Source of the DNA: LMUY01 sp964244585
GTDB lineage: Bacteria; Pseudomonadota; Alphaproteobacteria; Acetobacterales; Acetobacteraceae
DNA: 64,000 nucleotides
Assembly: GCA_964244585.1 (NCBI GenBank)
Contig: CAXTJM010000017.1
Span: 1 to 64,000 of the forward strand
Reading direction: 5' to 3'
The notes under the pieces were generated by a model that was given only the letters and a program-made list of their open reading frames with translations, did no database searches and was not told the origin of the DNA. Below, piece by piece: positions 35,575 to 45,014 of this stretch (position 1 is the stretch's first letter; the number at the start of each line of letters is the position of its first letter). Position numbers and translations under genes: made by a program.

Positions 35575-37803
35575 CTAAGCTGCGGTCCGACGCGGTGCGT
35601 CGCCGGGGCGGACTGCCTGCGCCACCTGGAAGCGCGCGGCCATTTGGGCCAAGTCCTCCGTCCCTTGGGCAAGAGCGTGGCTGGCCGCCGTTGTCTGTTC
35701 AACCATGGCTGCGTTTTGCTGGGTCACCTGATCCATTTGGTTGACGGCGATATTCACCTCGCCCAGCCCTGTCGCCTGTTCCAACGCGGACGCTGCGATC
35801 TCTGTCACCGCGCTGCTGATCTCGCGCACTTGCGACATGATTCGGCCGAGGGCCAGCCCGGTCTCACCGACGAGTTTCACACCCGAGCCGACCTGCTGGG
35901 TTGAGGTTGCAGTCAGTTTCTTGATCTCGCGCGCTGCATCGGCGGAACGCTGGGCAAGCGCCCTCACTTCCGCCGCCACGACGGCGAAACCCCGGCCAGC
36001 ATCGCCAGCGCGCGCCGCCTCCACCCCGGCATTGAGCGCCAGCAGGCTCGTCTGGAACGCGATCTCGTCCACGACGCCGATAATCTCGCCGACCTGCCGC
36101 GACGATGCCTCGATGGCCTCCATGGCGGCCACAGCCTGCTGCACGACGGCGCCAGAGTTCTCCGCCTCCAGGTTCGTCCGTTGCGTGATCTCCTTCGCGA
36201 GGCGTGCCCCCTCCGCGGAGCGTCGCACCGTGCTGGTGATCTCGTCCAGCGCCGCCGCGGTCTGTTCGAGGCTCGCCGCCTGTTGCTCCGTCCGGCGGCT
36301 CAGATCGTCCGCCGCGTTCTTGATCTCCGCGGTCCCGGAGCGGAGCAAATCCGCATTCGCGACGATGCCGCATATCAGCTCATGGAGCTGGTCCATCGCA
36401 TGGTTGAGATCCGTCCGCACGGTTTCGTAGGCGGGAGGAAGGACCGTTTCGACCCGGACCGTCAGATCGCCGGTGGCCAGTCGCTCAAGCGCCTTACCGA
36501 TGGAACCGACCACTAGCGCCGCTGCTTCGGATGCCGTCCTCGCTTCCACCTCGGCCCGCATCCGGGCATCCTCCTCGTGGCGCCGTGCCCCTGCCTCATC
36601 CTGTTCGCGCTTGAGGCTGCGGGCGTTGCGCGCTCCCTGCTGCAATATCTGGACGGCCCGGGTCAGCGTGCCGATCTCATCATCGTGCCGCGCGTTGGCT
36701 ATGGGCGCGTCCAGGTTGCCATTGGCGATGGCCTCGACGGATTGGGTCACACGCTGAACCGGACGCACGATGCGGCGCAGCAGCAGCAGGACCGTTCCGA
36801 CCGACACGACGAGGCTCAGCGTCATGAGTCCCATTGCGGTGAACAAGCGGTCGCGCGCTGCGTGGACCAGGCTGCTTGCCCTGTCCAGGGCATAGTCCAG
36901 AGCGGCATCCCGCAAGGAGAGCACGTCGGTCAGGCTCGCGATGGTGGCGTTGTGCATCGCTGCGAGACCGTCTGGCCAGGCTGGAGCCTCTTGCCCCGGC
37001 GGTGCGGCGAGGCGTCGGCGAGCCACGTCGATGACGGCGCGCCAGCGAGGTTCGGCCAGGCCGCGGAACGCCTTCTCTTGCCGGTCGAGCGCCGCCACCA
37101 CCGAGGCGGCGTCGTCGAGACCGTGGATAGGGGCTTGGATGCTCTCCCAAGCCTGGTCGATGCGACCGGTTAGCCGGTCAACCTCCATGGTCTGGTCGGT
37201 CTGGATCGGCTTGCCGCCGACCCAGCTTTCCAGGAAGGCGGCGCGCCGGCCTGCCAGGTCACGCACCGACATGACGAGTGCGGCTGCCCTCACCGCGCCG
37301 CCAACCGACGGGTCCGTCGATTCCGCACGCTTCACAGCCTCGGCGGAGAGTTTGCTGAGGCGCGAGGCGACCGTAAACCGCTGCTCTAAGACGGCATGGT
37401 CGAAGGCAGGATCACGGTTGGCGAGCGGCAGGGATGCGACTTTCTCGAACTGTGAACGTAAGTCCCGAAGCGTCGCCATCACGCCGGTGATGACCGTCGC
37501 ATCCTGTCCTGCAGCCCTGACACTGCCCTCCGCCGCATCGAGCAGGGCGTCGACCGTCTTCGCCGCGGCGGTCACTTGGCCGAGGTCGGGGTGCGCGGAC
37601 ATGACGTTGACATGCATCGTGCCGGCTTCGAGGGCCGCAGCCGATTGCGCGCGCTGGACATCACTCATGAGGCGGGTTGCGACTTGCGCGGCCGCAAAGC
37701 GCTGCCACTCCGACCAACTCCCCAAGGCGAGCCAGCCAGATGCTGCCAACGCCGGGAGTGTGACGGCCGTGAGACCCGCGAGAAACACGGTGCGAATGCG
37801 CAT
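35575..37803 (-). CDS. Methyl-accepting chemotaxis protein, large helical sensor
   Basis: Chemoreceptor of 742 residues. TM1 near residues 7-28, an unusually long periplasmic helical region of about 300 residues (SAHPDLGQVTAAAKTVDALL; RVDRLTGRIDQAWE-like coils), TM2 near 325-347 (LMTLSLVVSVGTVLLLLRR), HAMP with QSVEAIANGNLDAPIAN, and a standard signalling domain (IGVVDEIAFQTSLLALNAGV; FAVVAAEVRALAQRSADAAR). The sensor does not look like Cache and rather like helical-bundle types. It shares its signalling hairpin almost word for word with the receptor downstream of it, so the pair arose by duplication or domain exchange. Ends 229 bp before the first receptor, same strand. Confidence 0.95.
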   Translation of the reverse strand: MRIRTVFLAGLTAVTLPALAASGWLALGSWSEWQRFAAAQVATRLMSDVQRAQSAAALEAGTMHVNVMSAHPDLGQVTAAAKTVDALLDAAEGSVRAAGQDATVITGVMATLRDLRSQFEKVASLPLANRDPAFDHAVLEQRFTVASRLSKLSAEAVKRAESTDPSVGGAVRAAALVMSVRDLAGRRAAFLESWVGGKPIQTDQTMEVDRLTGRIDQAWESIQAPIHGLDDAASVVAALDRQEKAFRGLAEPRWRAVIDVARRRLAAPPGQEAPAWPDGLAAMHNATIASLTDVLSLRDAALDYALDRASSLVHAARDRLFTAMGLMTLSLVVSVGTVLLLLRRIVRPVQRVTQSVEAIANGNLDAPIANARHDDEIGTLTRAVQILQQGARNARSLKREQDEAGARRHEEDARMRAEVEARTASEAAALVVGSIGKALERLATGDLTVRVETVLPPAYETVRTDLNHAMDQLHELICGIVANADLLRSGTAEIKNAADDLSRRTEQQAASLEQTAAALDEITSTVRRSAEGARLAKEITQRTNLEAENSGAVVQQAVAAMEAIEASSRQVGEIIGVVDEIAFQTSLLALNAGVEAARAGDAGRGFAVVAAEVRALAQRSADAAREIKKLTATSTQQVGSGVKLVGETGLALGRIMSQVREISSAVTEIAASALEQATGLGEVNIAVNQMDQVTQQNAAMVEQTTAASHALAQGTEDLAQMAARFQVAQAVRPGDAPRRTAA

Positions 37804-37871
37804 GGGGGCGACCTCTCAGTATACGGCACCTTTATGAAATTAAGCCTTACAAAGAGCTAATACCGGCCTGC

Positions 37872-38944
37872 CTAGAATCTGACTTGGTTGAGATACGGGT
37901 AGCTGGTGAGGGAGGCCATACGTTTTGGATCGATCTTGTTCCAGGCGATGCAGAGTGCGTTGACGATGGCGTCGTAGCTGTCGAGCAGCCTGTGGCTGAG
38001 ATATCGCTCCCGCAGGAACAGCCAGACGCGTTCGACCGGGTTCAGTTCGGGGCTGTAGGATGGCAACAGGATCAGCGACACGTTGGGTGGCACGGCGAGG
38101 TCGTCGGTGATGTGCCATCCGGCTTGGTCCATGACCATGGCGGCATGCTCGCCAGGAGCGAGGGTGGCGGCGAAGCGGTCCAGGAACAGCTGCATGGTGG
38201 CCGTGTTCAGTTCCGGCAGCACCAGGGCGAATGCCTCACCGGTCTTCGGCTGCACCGCGGCGAACAGGTGCGTCCAGGTGTAGCGCTGGTCGCACAAGCC
38301 GGACGGGCGTTGGCCGCGGATGAACCATTGGTGGCAGGTGCGTCCCTTCTGGCCGAACCGCGCTTCGTCCTGGAACCAGAGCGTCAGGCGGCGGCCTGGA
38401 TGGGTCTGTTTGATGCGGTCGAGTTCGTCTTGGAGCCCCCTTTTGACCAGGCTTCCCGCGCTGACGGGTCGGCCTTGGGGTGCGACGGCCGCGCCTTCTG
38501 CCGGGACAGGCCGAGCTTGCGCATCAGCTTGGACATGTGCGCTGCGTGGTAGCTGACATTCCAGCGCCGCTTCACCTCGCCGCACAGTTCGCCCAGCGTC
38601 CAGGCCGATAAACCCGTCTTCTCCACGTCGGGGCCGTCCACCACGATCTGGCGCAGCTGCGCCATCTGTCCATCATCCAGCCGCGGCTTGGCACCGGACC
38701 GGGGACGGTCGTGCAAGCCGTCCAGCCCTTCGGCATTGTAGCGCAGCACGGCATCGCGCAAAGCCTGCCGCTCCATGCCCGCCAGGCGCGCCGCCTCGGC
38801 CCGCGTCATGCCCTCCAGCGCATTGGCGATCGCCATCATGCGCGCCGACGCCGCACGGTCAGGCTCGTAGCGGCCACGCCTGCGCAACTCCGCCGCAGAC
38901 AGCGTGCCGCTAATCTCCAACCGTATGCCGTTCATCGTGGCCAC
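37872..38944 (-). CDS. IS630-family transposase in two overlapping frames
   Basis: The first frame (38944-38384) gives the helix-turn-helix part: MTRAEAARLAGMERQALRDA and GLDGLHDRPRSGAKPRL. The second (to 37872) gives the DDE core: LWFQDEARFGQKGR (first Asp), AAMVMDQAGWHITDD (second Asp), LLPSYSPELNPVERVW (Glu). They meet at the AAAAGGGGG tract (38444-38436 on the minus strand), where a shift of -1 joins SAREAW to VKRGLQDELDRI. Many IS630-type elements use such -1 programmed frameshifting, so the gene may be active; a plain mutation is the alternative. It separates the chemoreceptor from the Ku gene. Terminal repeats were not found with confidence. Confidence 0.8.
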
Positions 38945-39016
38945 CCATCAGGACTGGCTGAACCCAACCAGACCCATCCGAGCCGCAACAAATCACACCC
39001 GAGTCAACGATCACGC

Positions 39017-39738
39017 TCAGCGGTATAACCTGCCGAATCCGGGAATTTCGTGCAGCCTGACAGCCTCGATGACGGCCCGCAGCCGGGTCTCGTAGCGGTC
39101 CTCCACGTCGGCCGGGTCGTAGGTCCCGGTCTGGCGATCGATGAGCTGGGTGGCGAGCTGGATCATGTCCGGATCCGGCTTGGCGGTGGGCAGATGGTCG
39201 AACAGGCCCGCGTAGTCGTTGAGGTCGCGTTCCTCGTGCAGGGTATGGACGACCAGCCCCTTGCCCATCGGCACGATGGCGATGGGATGCTCGCGCCGGG
39301 CGATGACGGCCCGCGACAGCGCGATCTTGCCGGTGCTTGCGATGGCGTCGCGCAAGACGAGGTAGACGTCCTGCCCGGCATCGCCGTGGGAGCCAGGTAG
39401 TAGCTGGCATCGAAGTAGACCGGGTCGATGGAACCGGCGTCCACGAACTTCTCGATCTTGACCGTGGAAGAGCTTTCGATCCGGGCGCTTTCGAAATCCT
39501 CCTCGTCGATGGTGAGATAGCTGCCTTTCTTGAACTCGTAGCCTTTGACCAGGTCGCCGCGGGACAGGACGTCGCCGGTTTCCGCATCCTCCGTGACCAT
39601 CTTGATCCGGTTCCCCGTCTTGGGGTTGATGAGGTTGAAGTGGAGGGACCCGCGGTCGTGGTTCGCGCTGTAGAGCGCGATTGGACAGGAGACCAGCGCC
39701 AGCCTGAGGTGTCCACGCCAGATCGGACGCTGCGCCAT
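39017..39738 (-). pseudogene. ku: Ku protein (NHEJ), frameshifted and C-terminally cut
   Basis: Bacterial Ku, which binds DNA ends and recruits LigD. From ATG 39738: MAQRPIWRGHLRLALVSCPI, LHFNLINPKTGNRIKMV, GDLVKGYEFKKGSYLTIDEE and DPVYFDASYYLAPT. There, near 39381-39395, one base is missing; the next frame goes on with DAIASTGKIALSRAVIARRE, VVHTLHEERDLNDY and VEDRYETRLRAVIEA, then ends after 15 unfamiliar residues (AVRLHEIPGFGRLYR). A normal Ku has 260-300 residues with a Lys-rich tail; the tail has been lost next to the IS630 insertion. No ligD is in the window. The deletion could be a sequencing error, the loss of the tail probably not. Confidence 0.85.
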
Positions 39739-39771
39739 GTCACTCTCCCACGAGGCCGACGATCCGGCCAT

Positions 39772-40097
39772 CTACCGCTTGCGGCACCGGCCGCCGGTCG
39801 CATTGTAGTGCCTTGCCCCATCTCCGCCAGGGCTGCCGATCTCGTGACAAAGCCTCTGCCGCTGAACCGATGAGCAACCGTGCGGATGGTCAGCTTATCG
39901 CTTCTCGTTGTTGCGGAAACGATTCCGAACCTCTTCCCGCCGCGCAGCCCATGCCGTGAAGCGTTTCCTTCAGCCGTCGTTGCGAGCCTGTTGATTACTC
40001 CGGCAGCCAGGGGTCGAGGGCGCACAGTCGGCGGCAGCGTACGACGCCGCATCCGGATGCGCTACTAAGCATCATCAGAGCGCGCGCTACCGCAGCC
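39772..40097. other. Intergenic stretch, no gene seen
   Basis: About 325 bp upstream of Ku and downstream of the third chemoreceptor. One 62-codon frame on the plus strand (39880-40068) has no ribosome site and no protein character. Must contain the Ku promoter; no motif recognised. Confidence 0.4.
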
Positions 40098-41849
40098 TCA
40101 AGCGGCGAGAACGCCCGAAATGAAGCCTTGGACATCCTGGGATAGTCGGCTGGCTTGGTTGGACAGGGACGTGGCTGCCGTTAGCACCCGTTCCGCCTCG
40201 GCCTTGGCCTCGCGCGCGGCGTCGCCCACGCCGGTAATCGTCTCGGTCACGCTGCTGGTCCCGATGGCCGCACTCTGAATGCTGCGGGCGATCTCGGACG
40301 TGGCGGCACCCTGCTGTTCGACCGCGGAGGTGATGGAGGCGGCAGTTCTGCCGATATCCTCGATGGTCTCCACAATATCGCGCACCGCGCCAATGGCCTC
40401 TGCAGTCGCGCCCTGGATCTGGCACACTTGGCTGGCGATGTCCTTCGTGGCGCGCGCAGTCTGGGCGGCGAGCAATTTGATCTCGGCCGCGACGACGTTG
40501 AAGCCTTTACCCGCGCCACCCGCCCGGGCCGCCTCGATGGTGGCGTTCAAGGCCAGCAGGTTGGTCTTGCCTGCAATGCTCTCGATGAGAGCCACGACGT
40601 CTCCGATATGCTGGGCTCCATCGGCCAGCGCGCGAAACACGTTGTCCGTTTTGCGGGCGTCGATCACCGCCTTGGCGACGGTTCGGGATGATTCCGCAAC
40701 CCTGGCAGCAATGCCGTCGATGGACGCGAACAACTCCTCGGTGGCCGCGGCGACCATTGTTGTCCCGTCGTTCGCCTGGGATGCGGCGATCGCGACGATA
40801 TCCGACTTACGACCGGTTTCGCCTGCCACAGAGGTGAGCGAGCGCGCCGACTCAGTCATCGCACCCGAGGCCCTGGTCAGTGCCCTGGCCAATTCGGCGG
40901 TGCTGACTTGGAATCCCCGGACAAGGCCCTCGATGCAACGGGTCCGATCGCGCTCGGCGGTGCGCTGGGCCTCTTTGGCTTCGGCGTGCGCCGAAGCCTC
41001 CTCCAGGTTTGCGCGCAGCACCGCCTGCATCCGGTGCAGGGCGTGCAGCAGCTTGGCGACCTCGTCGGCGCCTGTGCGCCGCGGCAGGAGGATGATGTTA
41101 TCCAGCTTGCCTTCGGTGATCGCGACGGCGGCAGCCGACGCCCTCCGCACCGCCGGAGCGATGGATCGGCTCAATGCGATGGTGATCAGGACGGCGCCGA
41201 TCACCGACACCGCAATGGCGAACTGGGCCGATCGCTCGGCGGCCGCCATGGCGGCCTCGGCGGTCGAGCGATAGACGAAACCGTCCTGCGCGAACGTCTC
41301 CGCGGTCGCCTCGAAGCTATCCGCGATGTTCTTGATGGCGGCACCCATGAGCCGGGCATCCAACGCCGCATCCCCATCGGGTACCAGTGCTTCCAGGCTC
41401 CTGCGCACTGCACGGGCGGAATCCCCGGCATCAGGCGATGTCGCCCGTTCGATAGCGATATCCAAATCTTCGACGGCCGTCTTCACGGCGATCTTGACAG
41501 TCGATGCGTCCAACGCCTTCGAAATGGCCAGCTGCGGCACAGGAACGGGAGCAGGCTCGCCGCGGGCTCGGGAGAGCAGAAGTTGACGCTCGCTGAGAGG
41601 TGCGGCGGCAGAGTACGCCCCGCGGGCTGTCTCAAGCATGGCCTGCTCGCCGACCGCACCCTGCAGGCGGGCGAATTTAGTTTCGGCGCTGCGCACGTAG
41701 TTCATCGCCATGAACGCCTCGTCATACATCTTAAGCGCAAGCCCGCCCAGCGCGCGCTCGCCGCGGATGGAGTGCAGGCCGAGGAGCACCGTGCAGGTCA
41801 CGAGAAGGAGGCAACCTAGCAAGACCTTCGTGAGGATGGACACGCGCAT
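40098..41849 (-). CDS. Methyl-accepting chemotaxis protein, third receptor
   Basis: Chemoreceptor of about 583 residues from ATG 41849 (MRVSILTKVLLG), a second ATG lying 15 bases upstream. TM1 at about 7-25 (LTKVLLGCLLLVTCTVLLG), a helical periplasmic bundle with ALKMYDEAFMAMNYVRSAE, the four-helix-type sensor, TM2 near 210-228 (FAIAVSVIGAVLITIAL), HAMP (VAITEGKLDNIILLPR) and a divergent signalling domain (IESIAGKTNLLALNATIEAARAG; GFNVVAAEIKLLAAQTA). The tip belongs to a different signalling class from the two other receptors, which share VDEIAFQT tips. Not followed by che genes. Confidence 0.92.
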   Translation of the reverse strand: MRVSILTKVLLGCLLLVTCTVLLGLHSIRGERALGGLALKMYDEAFMAMNYVRSAETKFARLQGAVGEQAMLETARGAYSAAAPLSERQLLLSRARGEPAPVPVPQLAISKALDASTVKIAVKTAVEDLDIAIERATSPDAGDSARAVRRSLEALVPDGDAALDARLMGAAIKNIADSFEATAETFAQDGFVYRSTAEAAMAAAERSAQFAIAVSVIGAVLITIALSRSIAPAVRRASAAAVAITEGKLDNIILLPRRTGADEVAKLLHALHRMQAVLRANLEEASAHAEAKEAQRTAERDRTRCIEGLVRGFQVSTAELARALTRASGAMTESARSLTSVAGETGRKSDIVAIAASQANDGTTMVAAATEELFASIDGIAARVAESSRTVAKAVIDARKTDNVFRALADGAQHIGDVVALIESIAGKTNLLALNATIEAARAGGAGKGFNVVAAEIKLLAAQTARATKDIASQVCQIQGATAEAIGAVRDIVETIEDIGRTAASITSAVEQQGAATSEIARSIQSAAIGTSSVTETITGVGDAAREAKAEAERVLTAATSLSNQASRLSQDVQGFISGVLAA

Positions 41850-41906
41850 TCCGTCAGCTTCCATCGCGCCGAGGACGGTCGCCGACGCACTGCGCCCTAT
41901 CGTCCA

Positions 41907-42230
41907 TCACTGGACCTTCACTTCCATCCGCATTTTAGGATGGATCAGGCAGTAGACCGTGTAGGCCCCGATATCGGCAAAGGTGATCGGCGTCGTGTCG
42001 CCGGGTTTCTGGACCACGCCTCTTCGGCTCGCACCGGAGGCATCCCGGACCGTAATGTTGTGCACGACATTGTCGTCGTTGCGGAACTGGACGGTGTCGC
42101 CCGGATGCAGCGCAAGCTGGGCCTGGCTGAACTCCTTGTCCTTCTGCGATACGAGGGTGTCGGCCCCAGCCGCCCCCAACAGAAGGGCGGCCGCAATGGC
42201 TCCGAGCCGGAGAGAACGGGATCGGATCAT
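41907..42230 (-). CDS. Cupredoxin (plastocyanin-like), periplasmic
   Basis: Small copper protein of 107 residues. Signal peptide at 1-23 (LGAIAAALLLGAAGA). Copper ligands fit the cupredoxin pattern: His in DDNVVHNITV and Cys-x-x-His-x-x-x-Met in VYCLIHPKMRM. The core has LALHPGDTVQFRNDD and GDTTPITFADIGAY. Its ATG overlaps the stop of the di-haem peroxidase fragment (ATGA), so the two were one operon; a cupredoxin is a natural electron donor for such a peroxidase or MauG-type enzyme. Intact, but its upstream partner and probably its promoter are lost. Confidence 0.85.
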   Translation of the reverse strand: MIRSRSLRLGAIAAALLLGAAGADTLVSQKDKEFSQAQLALHPGDTVQFRNDDNVVHNITVRDASGASRRGVVQKPGDTTPITFADIGAYTVYCLIHPKMRMEVKVQ

Positions 42231-42690
42231 GGGTTTTGCTCCAGGACGGGCAAGGTGGGGATGACGACGGGATCATCCGTGCTCGTCAGCGTGTGCAGGA
42301 AGGCGATCATGTCGTTGGTCTCTTCGGGTGTCAGGCCGAGACGGTGCATCTCCGGCGCTAGGCTGGGTCGTTCGATAAAGCCCGTGTCGTAGTGGGCCAT
42401 GACGTCGGCCAGCGTCCGCAGCGAGCCGTCATGCATGTAAGGACCTCTCGCATCCACGTTGCGCAGCGTCGGGGTCTTGAACGCCCGCTCCAGCGTCGGT
42501 TCGCCCGGAATGATCGCCCCTCGCCCAAGGTCGGACCCTGGAAGGCCGATGTCGTGGAAGCCGTCATCCGTGAACCGCCAGCCGGAGTGGCACGAGGCGC
42601 AGTTGGCCCGCCCGTTGAAAAGGTCGAAGCCGCGCTTGGCGTCTTCCCCGACGGCCGTAGCGTCTCCGCGCTGTAGAATCGCCTTCACGG
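42227..42690 (-). pseudogene. Di-haem cytochrome c peroxidase/MauG-like, C-terminal fragment
   Basis: C-terminal haem domain only: RGDATAVGEDAKRGFDLFNG, haem-binding CASCH, FTDDGFHDIGLPG, FKTPTLRNVDARGPYMHDGS with the axial Met/His region, and ADVMAHYDTGF. A full enzyme has 330-400 residues with two CxxCH and a signal peptide; everything before about residue 200 is missing. Homology starts at about 42680-42690, close to the repeat that begins the helicase cassette (42749), so the cassette insertion probably removed the front. A frame starting at 42715 exists but its first residues are not family sequence. Confidence 0.8.
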
Positions 42691-42748
42691 CTGACCCCCT
42701 CCGTGGCGGACGCAAGCCTCTGTTTCTTATGAAGATTGTTGTTGCTCG

Positions 42749-42788
42749 GTGGGGTCATATATCGCGCGAAAAGTGACCCCACCCCATT
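42749..42788. repeat. Left inverted repeat of the helicase cassette
   Basis: GTGGGGTCA (42749-42757) and TGACCCCAC (42774-42782) form a local dyad around TCGCGCGAAAAG. The part 42762-42788 is repeated in inverted orientation behind the helicase gene (25 of 27 positions). Confidence 0.75.
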
Positions 42789-42797
42789 ACGCCTTTC

Positions 42798-45011
42798 TTG
42801 AGCGATAACAACGAGACCCGGGACTTTCGCCTGGGTCAACATTCGACGCGTTTTCACACCCTATGGTCCGACCGCCGGACCGGGGGATGGTCGTGGGGTT
42901 GCCCGGATCCGTCCGATAGGCAAACGGTCCCGGGTATGCTCCTGGCCCGTTCCGCGGTCCTGGAAAGCCTGCGTGGCCGGGCCAGCCTTAAGGACGAGAT
43001 TAGGGACGCGAAGGGGAACGTGACCGAGGCCGGCCTTCGCGCTCCCCAGGTCGGGGCCGTACATGGGGCGCTCGCGCACTGGAAGGGTTCCGACGATCTG
43101 GCGACGGTCGTCCTGCCGACCGGCACCGGGAAGACGGAGACCATGCTGACCCTGTTCGCATGGGAAAGGTTCGTACTGCTGCTCGTCATCGTGCCCACGG
43201 ATGCGCTGCGGACCCAGATCGCGGGCAAGTTCCAAACGATGGGCCTGCTGAGCCTGTTCGGGGTGTTCGCTGAGGGAGCGCTCCTCCCCGTCGTGGGCAT
43301 CGTGGAACATGCCTTCCGCTCGGCGGACGAGGCGTCGGACCTCATGCGCAGATGCAACGTCGTGGTGGCGACGATGGCCGTGCTCGACGCCTGCTCCCCG
43401 GATGCGCGGGACCGGATCGCGGATCTATGCCCTTATCTGTTCGTGGACGAGGCCCATCACGGCGCCGCACGTACCTGGCAGGAATTTAGGGCGCTGTTCC
43501 TGAAGCGGTCTGGCAACCGGGTGCTTCAGTTCACGGCCACGCCTTACCGCGAGGACGGCAGGCTGGTCGACGGCCGGGTCGTTTTCATCTACCCGCTCCG
43601 CAAGGCGCGAGCTGCGGGGTACTTTTCCGAAATCTCCCTTCTCCCGGTCTTCTCGTGGAACGAGGACACCGCAGACGAGGACATCGCGGAGGCGGCCCTC
43701 GCACAGCTCGACCGAGACGAAGCGGCGGGCTTCGAGCATGTGATCATGGCCCGGGCGAGGAGCATCTCCCGCGCTACCGCCATCGCGGCCATTTACCAAC
43801 GGCTGGCCCCGCATAGCCGCCCGGTGCTGGTCCACAGCCAAATACGTGCAATCGCGCGACGTAAAGCGCTGGACGGCCTGGCGGGCGGCACCGTGCGGGT
43901 CGTCGTCTGCGTTGACGAGCTGGGCGAGGGTTTCGACTTCCCCCGCCTCAAGATCGCCGCGCTCCACGACGTCCACAAATCGCTCCCGGTGACCATCCAG
44001 TTTACGGGACGGTTCACGCGTGCCGTGCCCCGCCTTGGGGCGGCGACGGTCGTCGCCAACATGGCCAACCGGTCGACTCAGGGCTCGCTGGCCGATCTCT
44101 ATGCGGAGGACGCGGACTGGAACGAGCTGCTCACGACCAAGAGCGAGGAGGCGGTATCCAGGCACATCGGCAAGGGCGCCTTTATCGCGGGATTCACGGG
44201 TCCCGATGCGGAGATACCGCTCAGGACGATGCGGCCGAAGATAGGGGCCGTGATATACCGGACGGGCTGCAAGGGCTGGAGTCCGGCCAGGGCGCTCGAC
44301 GCGCTTCCCCGCGGCGTGTCGCTCTTCGACGGTCCGCGCCACAACCGGGCCAAGGACACCTTCCTCTTCGTCACCAAGGAGGAGGAGGCGATCGCCTGGG
44401 GGAATGCCAGGCAGGCGGTGAACGTCCAGTACCACCTTTACGTCCTGCACTGGAACAGGGACCTGGGCCTGCTGTTTGTGAACAGCTCGAACACGGACAG
44501 CCAGCATCCTGCTCTCGCCAGGGCGGCGGTCGGCGACGACGCCGAGGTCGTCAAGGGAGAGAACGTCTTCCGTGCCTTCCACGGGATCAACCGCCTCGTG
44601 CTGCAGAACGTCGGCCTCAACCATGCCATCGGCCGTGCGGTCAGGTTCTCGATGCACTCCGGCTCGGACGTCGGCGCCCTGTGGAGCGAGGTGACCCAGG
44701 GCACCAAGACGAGGTCGAACATCTTCGGCAGCGGCTACGAGAACGGCACCAAGGTGACGCTGGGATGTTCCCGCAAGGGCCGGTTCTGGACGTTCGCGGT
44801 CGCCGACGACTTGTCCGAATGGCTGTCGTGGTGCGCGTCCGTGGGGAGGAAGGTCCTCGACGCCTCGGTCAGGCCCGACGGCATCCTCAAGCATGCCCTG
44901 TCCGCGCAGACGGTCACGGCGAGGCCGCCCGGGATCCCCCTCTCCGTCGAGTGGAGCGACGAGGTCCTCAAGCGTCCGGAGCGTCTCGTCCAGATTGTGA
45001 AAACGCGTTAA
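42798..45011 (+). CDS. SF2 DEAH-type helicase, lone cassette gene
   Basis: Helicase of 737 residues from TTG 42798 (no clear ribosome site; ATG 42936 is an alternative). RecA1: LRAPQVGAVHGALAHW (Q-like motif), LPTGTGKTETML (motif I), VIVPTDALRTQ (Ia), FVDEAHHGAA (II, DEAH), LQFTATPYRED (III). RecA2: VLVHSQIRAIARR, VVVCVDELGEGFDFPRLKIA (V) and QFTGRFTRA (VI). The C-terminal 300 residues contain AGFTGPDAEIPLR, VQYHLYVLHWNRDLGLLFVN and SGYENGTKVTLGCSRKGRFW, not assigned to a family. The domain set resembles helicases of restriction and phage-defence systems (ResIII-like). It stands alone between inverted repeats. A role in DNA defence or as a mobile-element helicase is inferred. Confidence 0.8.
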   Translation: MSDNNETRDFRLGQHSTRFHTLWSDRRTGGWSWGCPDPSDRQTVPGMLLARSAVLESLRGRASLKDEIRDAKGNVTEAGLRAPQVGAVHGALAHWKGSDDLATVVLPTGTGKTETMLTLFAWERFVLLLVIVPTDALRTQIAGKFQTMGLLSLFGVFAEGALLPVVGIVEHAFRSADEASDLMRRCNVVVATMAVLDACSPDARDRIADLCPYLFVDEAHHGAARTWQEFRALFLKRSGNRVLQFTATPYREDGRLVDGRVVFIYPLRKARAAGYFSEISLLPVFSWNEDTADEDIAEAALAQLDRDEAAGFEHVIMARARSISRATAIAAIYQRLAPHSRPVLVHSQIRAIARRKALDGLAGGTVRVVVCVDELGEGFDFPRLKIAALHDVHKSLPVTIQFTGRFTRAVPRLGAATVVANMANRSTQGSLADLYAEDADWNELLTTKSEEAVSRHIGKGAFIAGFTGPDAEIPLRTMRPKIGAVIYRTGCKGWSPARALDALPRGVSLFDGPRHNRAKDTFLFVTKEEEAIAWGNARQAVNVQYHLYVLHWNRDLGLLFVNSSNTDSQHPALARAAVGDDAEVVKGENVFRAFHGINRLVLQNVGLNHAIGRAVRFSMHSGSDVGALWSEVTQGTKTRSNIFGSGYENGTKVTLGCSRKGRFWTFAVADDLSEWLSWCASVGRKVLDASVRPDGILKHALSAQTVTARPPGIPLSVEWSDEVLKRPERLVQIVKTR

Positions 45012-45014
45012 GTC

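Noticed and set aside
37840..39000. Exact terminal repeats of the IS630 element
   Set aside because: No convincing matching ends with TA duplication were found by eye, so the element borders are not reported.
39880..40068. 62-codon plus-strand frame as a small gene
   Set aside because: No ribosome site, no coupling, sequence character of random GC-rich DNA.
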